Counted from the first letter of the stretch, positions 1-7,521 are shown. The stretch is DNA of 13,464 nt from Deltaproteobacteria bacterium UBA5799 (GCA_002418185.1 DIDN01000015.1:1-13464), one strand, 5' to 3'. The notes: generated by a model from the sequence alone, not told the origin. Numbers and translations are program-made.

Positions 1-107
1 TATAAACACCTTTTTCGCGTATAGACGCTGCCGCCTCTAAAATGGAAGGGCGGACGGTGTATAAACCAAACAGGAAACGAACGAGAAATCTCTGGAGGTC
101 GGCTCAG

Positions 108-1280
108 ATGAACATTCACGAGTACCAGGCAAAGCAGATACTCGCCAAGTACGGCGTGGCCGTGCCCAAGGGCAAGATAGCCTTTACGCCGGCAGAGGCC
201 GAGGAGGCCGCCCGCGAGTTCATTGCCGAGAAGGGCGTCTGTGTCGTAAAGGCCCAGATTCACGCCGGGGGCAGGGGCAAGGCCGGCGGCGTAAAGCTCG
301 CAAAATCGAAAGAGGAGGCCGCCAAGATAGCCGAAGAGCTCCTCGGGAAGGTCCTTGTGACCCACCAGACCGGCCCGGCGGGCAAGGAAGTGAAAAAGGT
401 CTACGTGGAGGAGGGCTGCCAGATAGCGAGGGAGCTCTACCTGGGCCTCGTGGTGGACAGGTCGACGCAGAAGGTCGTAATCATGGCCTCGACCGAGGGC
501 GGGGTGGAGATAGAGGAGGTCGCAGAGAAGACCCCGGAGAAGATATTGAAGGAGCTCGTGGACCCGGCGGTGGGGCTCATACCCTTCCAGGGACGGAAGC
601 TCGCCTTCGGGCTCGGCATAGACAGGGCCCTCGCCGGGAAGGCCGTGAAGTTCATGGCCGGCCTCTACAACGCCTTTGTCGCCTCGGACTGCTCCATGGC
701 CGAGATAAACCCGCTTGTCATTACAAAGGACGGCGACATAATAGCGCTCGACGCCAAGATGTCGTTTGACGACAACGCGCTATTCAGGCACAAGGACATA
801 GAGGGCATGAGGGACCTCGACGAGGAGGACCCCAAGGAGGTCGCGGCATCGAGGTTCAACCTCAATTACGTCTCCCTCGACGGCAACATCGGCTGCATGG
901 TAAACGGCGCCGGGCTCGCCATGGCCACCATGGACATGATAAAGCTCTCGGGCGGCAGCCCGGCGAACTTCCTGGACGTGGGCGGCGGGGCCAACAAGGA
1001 CCAGGTCACCGCGGCGTTCAAGCTCATAACCTCGGACCCCAACGTCAAGGGCGTGCTGGTGAACATATTCGGAGGCATCATGAGGTGCGACATAATAGCC
1101 GAGGGCATAATGGCCGCCGCGAAGGACGTAGGGCTCAAGGTGCCGCTGGTCGTCAGGCTGCAGGGCACGAACGTCGAGCAGGGCAGGAAGCTCCTTGCCG
1201 GGTCGGGCCTCAACATAATCACGGCAGAGAACATGGACGAGGCGGCTGAAAAGGCCGTGGCGGCGGCAAAGGCGTCTTGA
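108..1280 (+). CDS. sucC: Succinyl-CoA synthetase (ADP/GDP-forming) beta subunit
   Basis: Beta subunit of the cytoplasmic succinyl-CoA synthetase, which interconverts succinyl-CoA and succinate with nucleotide triphosphate formation or use. It works as a complex with SucD, encoded next. The 390-residue product matches the usual SucC length. It begins MNIHEYQAK, followed by the ATP-grasp nucleotide-binding domain with the glycine-rich GGRGKAGG loop near residues 54-61, and ends with the CoA-ligase domain (DVGGGAN and VNIFGGIMRCD segments). The open frame extends upstream to position 42, but the ATG at 108 is chosen because GGAGG at 94-98 sits 9 nt before it and the family N-terminus begins there. 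The preceding 107 bases show no supportable gene; a TAAAAT at 38-43 could be a -10 box but has no good -35. ADP versus GDP preference cannot be read here. Confidence 0.97.
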   Translation: MNIHEYQAKQILAKYGVAVPKGKIAFTPAEAEEAAREFIAEKGVCVVKAQIHAGGRGKAGGVKLAKSKEEAAKIAEELLGKVLVTHQTGPAGKEVKKVYVEEGCQIARELYLGLVVDRSTQKVVIMASTEGGVEIEEVAEKTPEKILKELVDPAVGLIPFQGRKLAFGLGIDRALAGKAVKFMAGLYNAFVASDCSMAEINPLVITKDGDIIALDAKMSFDDNALFRHKDIEGMRDLDEEDPKEVAASRFNLNYVSLDGNIGCMVNGAGLAMATMDMIKLSGGSPANFLDVGGGANKDQVTAAFKLITSDPNVKGVLVNIFGGIMRCDIIAEGIMAAAKDVGLKVPLVVRLQGTNVEQGRKLLAGSGLNIITAENMDEAAEKAVAAAKAS

Positions 1281-1300
1281 GTCGCCTGAAACGCGGCCGG

Positions 1301-1389
1301 TCTTTTTTAGCGCAGCGAAGGACCCCCGGGGCCGCTGAATTACCGCGAACTGCGGTATTCTTCGTTGCCTTCGGCTCCTCAGAATGACA
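1301..1389. repeat. Dispersed palindromic repeat between sucC and sucD
   Basis: This stretch fills most of the 155-nt sucC-sucD gap. On the minus strand it begins TCATTCTGAGGAGCCGAAGG, continues CAACGAAGAAT, and ends CCTTCGCTGCGCT. Its chance translation reads HSEEPKATKN...LRCAKKD, a peptide signature I recognise from dispersed non-coding repeats wrongly called as proteins in many bacterial genomes. The centre forms a small hairpin, TACCGC-GAACT-GCGGTA at 1341-1357, flanked by GAAT and TTC. The outer arms pair only imperfectly. The end near sucC lacks the expected mirror of TCAGAATGACA, so the copy looks truncated there. Family identity comes from memory of the motif, not from a search. Confidence 0.6.
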
Positions 1390-1435
1390 ACTCCAGGCTT
1401 CCATTGATTAAAGACAGAACCCAAGGAGCGTTTCC

Positions 1436-2311
1436 ATGAGCATACTCGTCAACAAGGACACAAAGGTGATCTGCCAGGGCATAACCGGCGAGCAGGGCAC
1501 CTTCCACACCAGGCAGATGGTCGCCTACGGCACCAAGATGGCAGGAGGGGTAACGCCCGGCAAGGGCGGCACTCAGGTAGACGGCATCCCGGTCTTCGAC
1601 ACAGTGGACGAGGCCGTAAGGAAGACCGGGGCGGACGCCTCTGTAATTTACGTCCCGGCGGCCTTTGCAGCCGACGCGGTAATGGAAGCCGTGGACGCGG
1701 GTATCGGGCTCGTCGTCTGCATAACCGAGGGCATCCCGGTCCTCGACATGGTGAAGGTCAGGAGGTTCATGCAGGGGAAGCCGTCAAGGCTCGTGGGCCC
1801 CAACTGCCCTGGAGTGATAACTCCGGGCGAGTGCAAGATAGGCATCATGCCCGGTCACATACACAGGGCCGGTAGCGTTGGCGTCGTATCCCGGAGCGGC
1901 ACGCTCACCTACGAGGCGGTCGACCAGCTCACCCGCCTCGGGCTCGGGCAGTCCACCTGCGTAGGCATAGGCGGCGACCCGGTGAACGGCACGGACTTCA
2001 TCGACGTGCTCGAGCTCTTCGAGAAGGACCCGGGCACCAACGCCATAGTCATGATAGGCGAGATAGGCGGCACGGCCGAGGAGGAGGCCGCCGAGTTCAT
2101 ACGGAAGAACGTCAGGAAGCCGGTAGTCGGCTACATTGCGGGCGCGACCGCCCCAAAGGGCAAGAGGATGGGCCACGCGGGTGCCATAATCTCCGGAGGA
2201 AAGGGCACTGCGGAGGAGAAGTTCGAGGCCATGCACAAGGCCGGCATAAGGATAACCAGGAGCACCGCCGAGATAGGCAGGACGATGTTGGAAGTGCTGC
2301 AAAAAGTGTGA
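1436..2311 (+). CDS. sucD: Succinyl-CoA synthetase alpha subunit
   Basis: Alpha subunit of succinyl-CoA synthetase; it binds CoA and carries the histidine that is transiently phosphorylated during catalysis. The 291-residue product is full length. It has the N-terminal CoA-binding Rossmann domain (QGITGEQGTFH, residues 14-24), the GPNCPGVITPG segment (121-131), and the GHAGAI motif in which His247 is the expected phospho-histidine. The start is supported by AAGGAG at 1423-1428, 7 nt before the ATG. It lies 155 nt after sucC in the same direction, and the gap is mostly a dispersed repeat. Proximity to kor genes indicates that the succinyl-CoA handled here is made from, or used to make, 2-oxoglutarate. 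Confidence 0.97.
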   Translation: MSILVNKDTKVICQGITGEQGTFHTRQMVAYGTKMAGGVTPGKGGTQVDGIPVFDTVDEAVRKTGADASVIYVPAAFAADAVMEAVDAGIGLVVCITEGIPVLDMVKVRRFMQGKPSRLVGPNCPGVITPGECKIGIMPGHIHRAGSVGVVSRSGTLTYEAVDQLTRLGLGQSTCVGIGGDPVNGTDFIDVLELFEKDPGTNAIVMIGEIGGTAEEEAAEFIRKNVRKPVVGYIAGATAPKGKRMGHAGAIISGGKGTAEEKFEAMHKAGIRITRSTAEIGRTMLEVLQKV

Positions 2312-2330
2312 TAATATCAATGTATTATGG

Positions 2331-2358
2331 TTGACTTGGAAGGCGGGCTTGTGATAAA
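2331..2358 (+). promoter_or_regulatory. Possible sigma-70 promoter for the kor operon
   Basis: In the 119-nt gap between sucD and korD there is TTGACT (2331-2336), a 16-nt spacer and GATAAA (2353-2358). The -35 box is good and the -10 box matches 4 of 6. No clear terminator follows sucD, only a weak AT-rich stem (ATAATA/TATTAT), so read-through from suc into kor is equally possible. Confidence 0.3.
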
Positions 2359-2430
2359 AAAGGCTTCCTTTCAGGGATTCCGGATCCAATCCCCAAACCC
2401 AAAGCAGGGTAGAGACAAAGCGGAGGTGCC

Positions 2431-2634
2431 ATGACTCAGGCGGTCAAGAAACTGCCAAGGATTGAAATAAACGAGAAGTTCTGCAAGGGCTGCAGCATCT
2501 GCGTGGACTTCTGTCCGACCGACGTGCTGGAGTTGAGGGGGCCGGTGGTGGCCGTAAAGAACCTGGAGGCCTGCACCAGGTGCCAGCTCTGCGACTTGAG
2601 GTGTCCGGACTTCGCCATACAGGTCTTCGATTAA
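2431..2634 (+). CDS. korD: 2-oxoglutarate:ferredoxin oxidoreductase delta subunit (2x[4Fe-4S] ferredoxin)
   Basis: Small ferredoxin-like delta subunit that passes electrons between the TPP/Fe-S catalytic core and external ferredoxin. The 67-residue protein carries two classical CxxCxxCxxxCP motifs: Cys18, 21, 24, 28 and Cys48, 51, 54, 58. This predicts two [4Fe-4S] clusters. The order delta-alpha-beta-gamma (korDABC) is common for four-subunit 2-oxoacid oxidoreductases. The start is preceded by GGAGG at 2422-2426 with a short 4-nt spacing. On its own it could be any small ferredoxin; its position directly before korA and its short length support the KorD assignment. Confidence 0.92.
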   Translation: MTQAVKKLPRIEINEKFCKGCSICVDFCPTDVLELRGPVVAVKNLEACTRCQLCDLRCPDFAIQVFD

Positions 2635-2692
2635 CGAACCGCGCTCGCCTCCGGGGACACCCGGCGGCGGCCTTTCAGGGGGGTTTGAATAG

Positions 2693-3826
2693 ATGGCTCA
2701 GAAAAAGAAGAGGCTCCTTCAGGGCAACGAGGCGTGCGTCGAGGGCGCGCTGTATGCCGGCTGCAGGTTCTATTCCGGGTATCCCATAACCCCCTCGACC
2801 GAGGTGGCCGAGGGCATGTCCGTAAGGCTCCCGAAGGTCGGGGGCAAGTTCATACAGATGGAAGACGAGATAGGCGGCATCGCAGCGGCCATCGGCGGCT
2901 CTCTTGCGGGCTTGAAATCCATGACCGCGACCTCCGGCCCGGGTTTTTCGCTCAAGCAGGAGTGCATCGGCTACGCCTGCATCGCCGAGGTGCCGCTCGT
3001 CATAGTGGACGTAATGAGGGGCGGCCCGGCCACGGGCTACCCCACGGGGCCGTCGCAGTCCGATATCATGGCCGCGAAGTGGGGCACCCACGGCGACCAC
3101 CCGGTCATAGCGGTGACCCCGTCTTCGGTCCCCGAGATACTCACCGAGACTGTCAGGGCCTTCAACCTGGCCGAGAAGTACAGGACCCCGGTAATGGTCC
3201 TGTACGACGAAATAGTGGGCCACATGAGGGAGCCCCTTACCATACCGGAGCCGGGCGAGCTGGAGGTCGTGGACAGGGAAAAGGCCACTTGCAAGCCCGA
3301 GGAATACTTCCCTTATGACGACAGGCATCTTGTCGCGCCGCTTGCCCCGTTCGGGTCGGGGTACAGGTTCCATGTGACTGGATTGAACCACAAACAGGAC
3401 GGCTTCCCCACCAACGACCCCAAGGTGATAGACCGGAACAACAGGCGCATAATCGAGAAGGTAGAGACTGACAAGGAGCGCATCTGGAAGAACGAGGAGA
3501 CTGCGCTCGACGACGCGGAGGTGGCCATCTTCACCATCGGCTCGACCGCCCGCTCGGCGAGGTTCGCGGTGAACGAGCTAAGGAAATCGGGGCTCAAGGT
3601 TGGGCTCCTCCGCCCGCTCACCATATGGCCTTTCCCGGACGCCGCCGTGGCCGAGCTCTCGAAGAGGGTGAACGCCATTGTCGTCCCGGAGCTGAACCTC
3701 GGACAGATGGTCCACGAGGTCGAGAGGTGCGCCAGGGGCAACTGCGAGGTGGAGGCCCTTACGAGGGTGGACGGAGAGCCCATCACCCCGGCGCAGATAA
3801 TGCACGCCGTAAGGAAGTACCTTTAA
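2693..3826 (+). CDS. korA: 2-oxoglutarate:ferredoxin oxidoreductase alpha subunit
   Basis: Catalytic alpha subunit of a ferredoxin-dependent 2-oxoacid oxidoreductase, predicted to act on 2-oxoglutarate (2-oxoglutarate + CoA to succinyl-CoA + CO2, reversible). The 377-residue protein shows the family hallmarks: GNEA at 11-14, YPITPSTE at 30-37, QMEDE at 55-59 (including the glutamate expected to contact TPP) and TATSGPGFSL at 78-87. The C-terminal transketolase-like domain follows, with the GLLRPLTIWPFP segment. The start is supported by a G-rich Shine-Dalgarno AGGGGGG at 2677-2683. Substrate choice is inferred from adjacency to sucCD and the sdh genes; sequence motifs alone would also allow other 2-oxoacids such as branched-chain ones. 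The frame is intact. Confidence 0.94.
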   Translation: MAQKKKRLLQGNEACVEGALYAGCRFYSGYPITPSTEVAEGMSVRLPKVGGKFIQMEDEIGGIAAAIGGSLAGLKSMTATSGPGFSLKQECIGYACIAEVPLVIVDVMRGGPATGYPTGPSQSDIMAAKWGTHGDHPVIAVTPSSVPEILTETVRAFNLAEKYRTPVMVLYDEIVGHMREPLTIPEPGELEVVDREKATCKPEEYFPYDDRHLVAPLAPFGSGYRFHVTGLNHKQDGFPTNDPKVIDRNNRRIIEKVETDKERIWKNEETALDDAEVAIFTIGSTARSARFAVNELRKSGLKVGLLRPLTIWPFPDAAVAELSKRVNAIVVPELNLGQMVHEVERCARGNCEVEALTRVDGEPITPAQIMHAVRKYL

Positions 3827-3839
3827 CACCGAAGAGGCG

Positions 3840-3863
3840 GGGAACGGCTGTTGATGCCGTCCC
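3840..3863 (+). other. Intercistronic hairpin between korA and korB
   Basis: GGG-A-ACGGC (3840-3848) pairs with GCCGTCCC (3856-3863) around a 7-nt loop, with one bulged A. No U-tract follows, so it is not a terminator. It might affect stability or processing of the kor mRNA, but this is speculative. Confidence 0.3.
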
Positions 3864-3894
3864 GGCGGTCCACAACGAGCCCGGAGGCAATTGA

Positions 3895-4755
3895 ATGTCA
3901 ACGATAGCGGAAAAGAAGGAAAAGGTAAGCGTCCCTTTCGATTATAACAAGTATCTCAGGCCCAACAAGCTCCCGCACATCTGGTGCCCGGGCTGCGGCC
4001 ACGGGATCGTCCTCAAGGCGCTGCTCAGGGCCATAGACAGGGCCGGGCTCGAAAAGGACAATATCTGCATGGTGTCGGGGATAGGCTGCTCTTCGAGGAC
4101 CCCGGGTTACGTGGACTTCAACACCCTCCACACACTCCACGGCAGGGCCATGGCCTTCGCCACAGGCGTAAAGCTCGCGAAGCCGGAGTTGAAGGTGATT
4201 GTGATAACCGGCGACGGGGACGCCCTTGCCATAGGCGGCAACCATTTCATACACGCATGCAGGCGCAACATAGACATGACGGTGCTGGTCATGACCAATT
4301 CGACCTACGGCATGACAGGCGGGCAGTATTCCCCCACCACGCCGCTTGACGCCATAGCCACGACCAGCCGCTACGGCAATATCGAACCCCCGTTCGACGC
4401 CTGCGAGATGGCCAGGGCTTCGGGCGCGACCTTCGTCGCCAGGGGAACGGCCTACCACACGATAGAGCTCGAAAGGACCATCCACGACGCCCTGGTCCAC
4501 AAGGGGACCTCGATAGTTGACGTCATAGACGCCTGCCCGACCTACTTCGGCAGGGCCAACAAGTACAAGAGCGCGACCCACATGATGGAGCTCATAGAGA
4601 AGGACGGCACCGTGAACGTGAAGCAGGCCGAGAAGCTCCCGCCCGAGAAGCTCGAGGGCAAGGTGCTCCGCGGGGTGCTGCACAAGGTCGAGAGGCCCGA
4701 GTACTGCGAGCAGTACGAGAACCTCATAATGCAGAAGGCTGCTGCGAAAAAATAG
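3895..4755 (+). CDS. korB: 2-oxoglutarate:ferredoxin oxidoreductase beta subunit
   Basis: Beta subunit carrying the thiamine diphosphate site of the Kor complex. The 286-residue protein contains WCPGCGHG (Cys31, Cys34), expected to help bind a [4Fe-4S] cluster in this family. The TPP/Mg motif GDGDALAIGGNH starts near residue 106 and is followed by the conserved NSTYGMTGGQYSPTTP segment. An additional conserved-looking Cys lies in VSGIGCSSR. The start is supported by GGAGG at 3883-3887, 7 nt before the ATG. It lies 68 nt after korA and 27 nt before korC, consistent with one polycistronic message. KorB/PorB-type proteins share these motifs, so the substrate is taken from context. Confidence 0.95.
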   Translation: MSTIAEKKEKVSVPFDYNKYLRPNKLPHIWCPGCGHGIVLKALLRAIDRAGLEKDNICMVSGIGCSSRTPGYVDFNTLHTLHGRAMAFATGVKLAKPELKVIVITGDGDALAIGGNHFIHACRRNIDMTVLVMTNSTYGMTGGQYSPTTPLDAIATTSRYGNIEPPFDACEMARASGATFVARGTAYHTIELERTIHDALVHKGTSIVDVIDACPTYFGRANKYKSATHMMELIEKDGTVNVKQAEKLPPEKLEGKVLRGVLHKVERPEYCEQYENLIMQKAAAKK

Positions 4756-4782
4756 TCCCGCAACCATTTGGAGGCTTGAGAA

Positions 4783-5328
4783 ATGAGCGACAGGTACGAG
4801 ATAAGACTGAGCGGCTCCGGCGGCCAGGGCATGATACTGGCCGGCATAATAATGGCCGAGGCCGCCGCCATATACGGAGACAAGAACGCGGTCCAGTCAC
4901 AGTCCTACGGCCCCGAGTCCAGGGGCGGGGCCTCGAAGGCCGAGGTCATCATATCGGAGGGGCCCATAGACTATCCGAAGGCGACCGCCATAGACTGCAT
5001 GCTCGCCATGACGCAGGAGGCCTGCACCAAGTACCACCACGACATAAAGGACGGCGGCATCCTCATCGTGGACTCCGACAGCGTAAAGGACGTGCCCCAG
5101 GGCGGCTTCAGGGTGCACGGCTTCCCCATCACCTCGATAGCCAGGGACGAACTCGGCAAGGTCATAGTCGCAAACATCGTCTCTCTCGGGGCCATGACCG
5201 GGCTTACCAAGGTCGTAAGCTACGAGTCGGTCGAGCAGGCGGTCCTCGCGAGGGTGCCTGCCGCGTTCGTGGACCTCAACAAGAAGGCCCTGCAGCGCGG
5301 GTATGAGCTTACCAGGGACTTGAAATAA
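4783..5328 (+). CDS. korC: 2-oxoglutarate:ferredoxin oxidoreductase gamma subunit
   Basis: Gamma subunit that completes the four-subunit KorDABC complex; the gamma domain packs against the alpha/beta core and contributes to CoA handling in this family. The 181-residue product is full length for a stand-alone gamma subunit. It has the signature LSGSGGQGMILAG (residues 9-21) and SYGPESRGG (41-49). The start is supported by GGAGG at 4770-4774, 8 nt before the ATG. It is the last gene of the suc-kor transcription unit and is followed at once by a palindromic repeat element and then a strong terminator. Confidence 0.94.
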   Translation: MSDRYEIRLSGSGGQGMILAGIIMAEAAAIYGDKNAVQSQSYGPESRGGASKAEVIISEGPIDYPKATAIDCMLAMTQEACTKYHHDIKDGGILIVDSDSVKDVPQGGFRVHGFPITSIARDELGKVIVANIVSLGAMTGLTKVVSYESVEQAVLARVPAAFVDLNKKALQRGYELTRDLK

Positions 5329-5330
5329 GA

Positions 5331-5458
5331 CAACCTCAAAAAAAATTGGTCTTTTCCCCGGACTCTGCGTGGGGTGAATAAAAATGCACACATATCGTCA
5401 TATATGCTCCGCTTTTTATTCCCGGCCTTCCGGGGAAAGCGGGAAAATCTCTGATTTT
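5331..5458. repeat. Palindromic repeat element, copy 1 (after korC)
   Basis: A roughly 125-nt imperfect inverted repeat begins 2 nt after the korC stop. GAATAAAAATG...CATAT at 5376-5395 mirrors ATATATGCTC...TTTTTATTC at 5400-5421 around the 4-nt loop CGTC. Further out, CTTTTCCCCGG (5351-5361) pairs with CCGGGGAAAG (5430-5439). The left half recurs after the last gene of the window at 13399-13464. There, 5341-5370 matches 13407-13436 at 28 of 30 positions, and 5376-5395 matches 13445-13464 at 19 of 20. Two separated copies next to unrelated genes show that this is a dispersed element, not part of the kor operon. Confidence 0.75.
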
Positions 5459-5493
5459 AAGAGTTCGCCTTAATGAGCTTCTTTACACCTGCG

Positions 5494-5529
5494 AACAAGG
5501 GCGGCCCGAAACGGCCGCCCTTGTTTTTT
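5494..5529 (+). terminator. Rho-independent terminator of the suc-kor unit
   Basis: A perfect 13-bp stem (AACAAGGGCGGCC at 5494-5506 with GGCCGCCCTTGTT at 5513-5525) encloses the 6-nt loop CGAAAC. The run of T reaches 5529. There is no matching A-tract on the upstream side, so it should act on plus-strand transcription only. It separates the suc/kor genes from sdhA. Confidence 0.9.
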
Positions 5530-5726
5530 GCGCTTCCCTCCGTTGACCTGGACCGGTATTGCTGATAAGCTTTCTTAAGCCGGTCCCGGCCTTTTCCCGC
5601 ATTTCCCGGCGTTCTCGAAAAAATATCTTTTATGTGCTCCGGATTACTTATAGATTGTAATGGAAGGCCCGGTCCGGAAAGGCCCGTGGCGCGAATAACA
5701 TGAAAGAATGATCGGAGGACAGGACC

Positions 5727-7397
5727 CTGGTAACGCACGACTGCGTGATAATAGGCGCCGGGCTCGCCGGAATGAGGGCCGCCATAGAGGCGGCAAGGAA
5801 CGGGCTCGACACCGCCCTCGTGACCAAGGTATATCCAGTCAGGAGCCATTCGGTCGCGGCCCAGGGCGGCATGAACGCCGCCCTCAAGGAGACCGACTCC
5901 TGGGAGGCGCACGCCTTCGACACCGTAAAGGGCAGCGACTGGCTCGGCGACCAGGACGCTATCGAGGTAATGTGCAGCGAGGGGCCGGGCGACATCCTCG
6001 AGCTCGAAGGCATGGGCGCCATCTTCAACCGAGACAGCCGAGGCCATATCGCCCAGAGGCCCTTCGGCGGGGCCGGATACCCGAGGACCTGCTACCTCGC
6101 GGACAGGACCGGGCACGCGCTCCTGCATGTGATGTACGAGCAGGTCCTGAAGCACGGCGTGTTCATCTACGACGAGTGGCACGTCACGAGGCTCGTAATC
6201 GAGGGCGGCAAGGTCTCCGGGGTCATCGCAATGGAACTCGATACCGGGAAGCTCCACAGGCTCCGCTCGAAGTCGGTCATAATGGCCACAGGCGGGTACG
6301 GCAGGGTCTACAGGACGACAACCAACGCGCTCTCGTCCACTGGCGACGGCCTGGGGCTTGCGCTTTCCGCCGGGCTCCCTCTCATGGACATGGAGTTCGT
6401 CCAGTTCCACCCGACTGTGCTTAAGCGCACCGGGATACTCATGACCGAGGGCGCGAGGGGCGAGGGAGGCTTTCTCCTCAACTCGCTCGGAGAGCGGTTC
6501 ATGGAGAAGTACGCGCCCAAGGTAAAGGAGCTTGCGAGCCGGGACGTCGTAAGCCGCGCCGAGCAGACCGAGATAGAGGAGGGGAGGGGTGTCGAGGGCT
6601 GCGTCCTCCTGGACTTGAGGCACCTGGGCGCCGACACCATAAAATCCAAGCTTTCGCAGATACGGGAGCTCGCGATGAACTTCGCCGGGGTGGACCCGAT
6701 AGAGGCGCCGGTGCCGGTTAAGCCCGGTGCGCATTATTCGATGGGCGGCATCCCGGCAGACATAGACTGCCAGACCGAAATACCCGGCCTTTTCGCCGCC
6801 GGCGAGTGCGCCTGCGTAAGCGTACACGGCGCGAACAGGCTCGGGGGGAACTCTCTCCTCGAAGCCGTGGTATTCGGAAGGCGCGCGGGGAAGAGAGCCT
6901 CAGAGTATGCGGATTCGACGGAGCTTGTCGCCTTTCCGGACTCGGCCCTGCGCGACGCGGCAAACGAGGTGGCAGAAATACTCAGGAGGGATGAGGGTGA
7001 GCGGGTATACGCGCTCAGGGACGAGATGGCCGGGGTAATGGAGGAGCACTGTGGCATATTCAGAAACCGGGAAAGGCTCGGGAAAGGGCTTGAACAAATA
7101 AGGGAAATAAAGGAGAGGCACAGGAGGGCGGCCCTTGCCGACAGGGGCGACCGGTTCAATGCCGAGCTGCTCCATATTATCGAGTTAGGGAGCATGCTCG
7201 ACGCCTCGGAAGCCATACTGGTAAGCGCGCTACACAGGGAAGAGTCCAGGGGCTCGCATTTCAGGACGGATTTCCCGAAGAGGGACGACTCGAAGTGGCT
7301 TAAACACACTCTTGTGCGTAAGCGCGGCAACGATTTCACGGTAGGGTACAAGGACGTGAAGATAACCAGGTTCAAGCCGGAGGAGAGAAAGTATTAG
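5727..7397 (+). CDS. sdhA: Succinate dehydrogenase/fumarate reductase flavoprotein subunit
   Basis: FAD-containing catalytic subunit that interconverts succinate and fumarate. With the start proposed here it has 556 residues. It shows the Rossmann FAD motif GAGLAG (residues 10-15) and SHSVAAQGG, whose His41 is the expected covalent FAD attachment site. It also has TEGARGEGG (Arg244 in the active-site region) and HYSMGG (His336), and ends its FAD domain with HGANRLGGNSLLEAVVFGRRAG. No Tat or Sec signal is present, so the enzyme is cytoplasmic. The first in-frame GTG (5745) lies inside the FAD-binding strand, too late for a start. GGAGG at 5714-5718 instead points 8 nt downstream to a CTG at 5727, giving the N-terminus MVTHDCVIIGAG. 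An in-frame stop at 5709 rules out anything longer. Oxidation versus fumarate reduction cannot be decided from sequence. Confidence 0.93.
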   Translation: MVTHDCVIIGAGLAGMRAAIEAARNGLDTALVTKVYPVRSHSVAAQGGMNAALKETDSWEAHAFDTVKGSDWLGDQDAIEVMCSEGPGDILELEGMGAIFNRDSRGHIAQRPFGGAGYPRTCYLADRTGHALLHVMYEQVLKHGVFIYDEWHVTRLVIEGGKVSGVIAMELDTGKLHRLRSKSVIMATGGYGRVYRTTTNALSSTGDGLGLALSAGLPLMDMEFVQFHPTVLKRTGILMTEGARGEGGFLLNSLGERFMEKYAPKVKELASRDVVSRAEQTEIEEGRGVEGCVLLDLRHLGADTIKSKLSQIRELAMNFAGVDPIEAPVPVKPGAHYSMGGIPADIDCQTEIPGLFAAGECACVSVHGANRLGGNSLLEAVVFGRRAGKRASEYADSTELVAFPDSALRDAANEVAEILRRDEGERVYALRDEMAGVMEEHCGIFRNRERLGKGLEQIREIKERHRRAALADRGDRFNAELLHIIELGSMLDASEAILVSALHREESRGSHFRTDFPKRDDSKWLKHTLVRKRGNDFTVGYKDVKITRFKPEERKY

Positions 7398-7398
7398 C

Positions 7399-7521
7399 CA
7401 GGCTGCTGAAAAAGCCCAATCTGCTTTGTCGCCTTCAAAATTCGTCATTGCGGCGTACAAAAAAGTACGCCTCATTCCTCATTTTTCGGCTCCTCGCATC
7501 TCGGACTTTTTGAGCAGCCTG
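7399..7521. repeat. MITE-like palindromic element between sdhA and sdhB
   Basis: A 123-bp element starts 1 nt after the sdhA stop. Its terminal inverted repeats are CAGGCTGCTGAAAAAGCCC (left) and, read on the minus strand, CAGGCTGCTCAAAAAGTCC (right). The centre is a perfect hairpin, GGCGTAC (7452-7458), AAAAAA, GTACGCC (7465-7471), lying almost exactly at the midpoint. The arms between also pair imperfectly, so the whole element can fold on itself. It has no open frame of its own. The CAGGCTGCTGAAAAA ends resemble dispersed intergenic repeats I recall from delta-proteobacterial genomes. A degenerate third end lies at 7533-7549 (GAGTTTTTCAGCAATCT). Confidence 0.75.

Larger units (their letters stand above)
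5329..5726. other. korC-sdhA intergenic region (398 nt)
   Basis: The gap holds a palindromic repeat (5331-5458), a rho-independent terminator (5494-5529) and about 200 nt of sdhA leader. No gene is supportable. In the leader, TTGACC at 5543-5548 is a possible -35 box, but its best -10 (GATAAG at 5564-5569) is only 15 nt away. TGTAAT at 5656-5661 and TATAGA at 5649-5654 are plausible -10 boxes without a good -35. A promoter for sdhA is expected here because of the upstream terminator, but I cannot place it with confidence. Confidence 0.6.

Noticed and set aside
42..107. N-terminal extension of sucC from ATG 42
   Set aside because: The 22 extra residues are basic and unlike the SucC family, and a good ribosome site points to 108.
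1219..1404. Reverse-strand 61-codon frame reading HSEEPKATKN...
   Set aside because: This is the translation of a non-coding dispersed repeat, a common false gene call.
780..1424. Reverse-strand open frame across sucC and the sucC-sucD gap
   Set aside because: Overlaps conserved sucC sequence and the dispersed repeat; the product looks compositionally random and has no ribosome site I can see.
2580..2789. Small plus-strand frame overlapping korD and korA
   Set aside because: It overlaps two well-supported genes in another frame and has no recognisable content.
5549..5563. Sigma-54-like TGGACCGGTATTGCT upstream of sdhA
   Set aside because: The GG-to-GC spacing is one nucleotide too short and the -24 box lacks the conserved C of TGGC, so it is unlikely to work.
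5660..5698. 12-residue mini open frame (MEGPVRKGPWRE) in the sdhA leader
   Set aside because: No ribosome site, no run of regulatory codons and no attenuator-like hairpin after it.
5457..6827. Long reverse-strand open frame opposite sdhA, starting beyond its C-terminal half
   Set aside because: It mirrors a conserved gene with third-position GC bias, crosses the intergenic terminator, and its translation shows no recognisable domain; an antisense shadow.
5745..7397. sdhA starting at GTG 5745
   Set aside because: This removes the start of the first FAD-binding strand and lies 26 nt from the Shine-Dalgarno; CTG 5727 fits much better.
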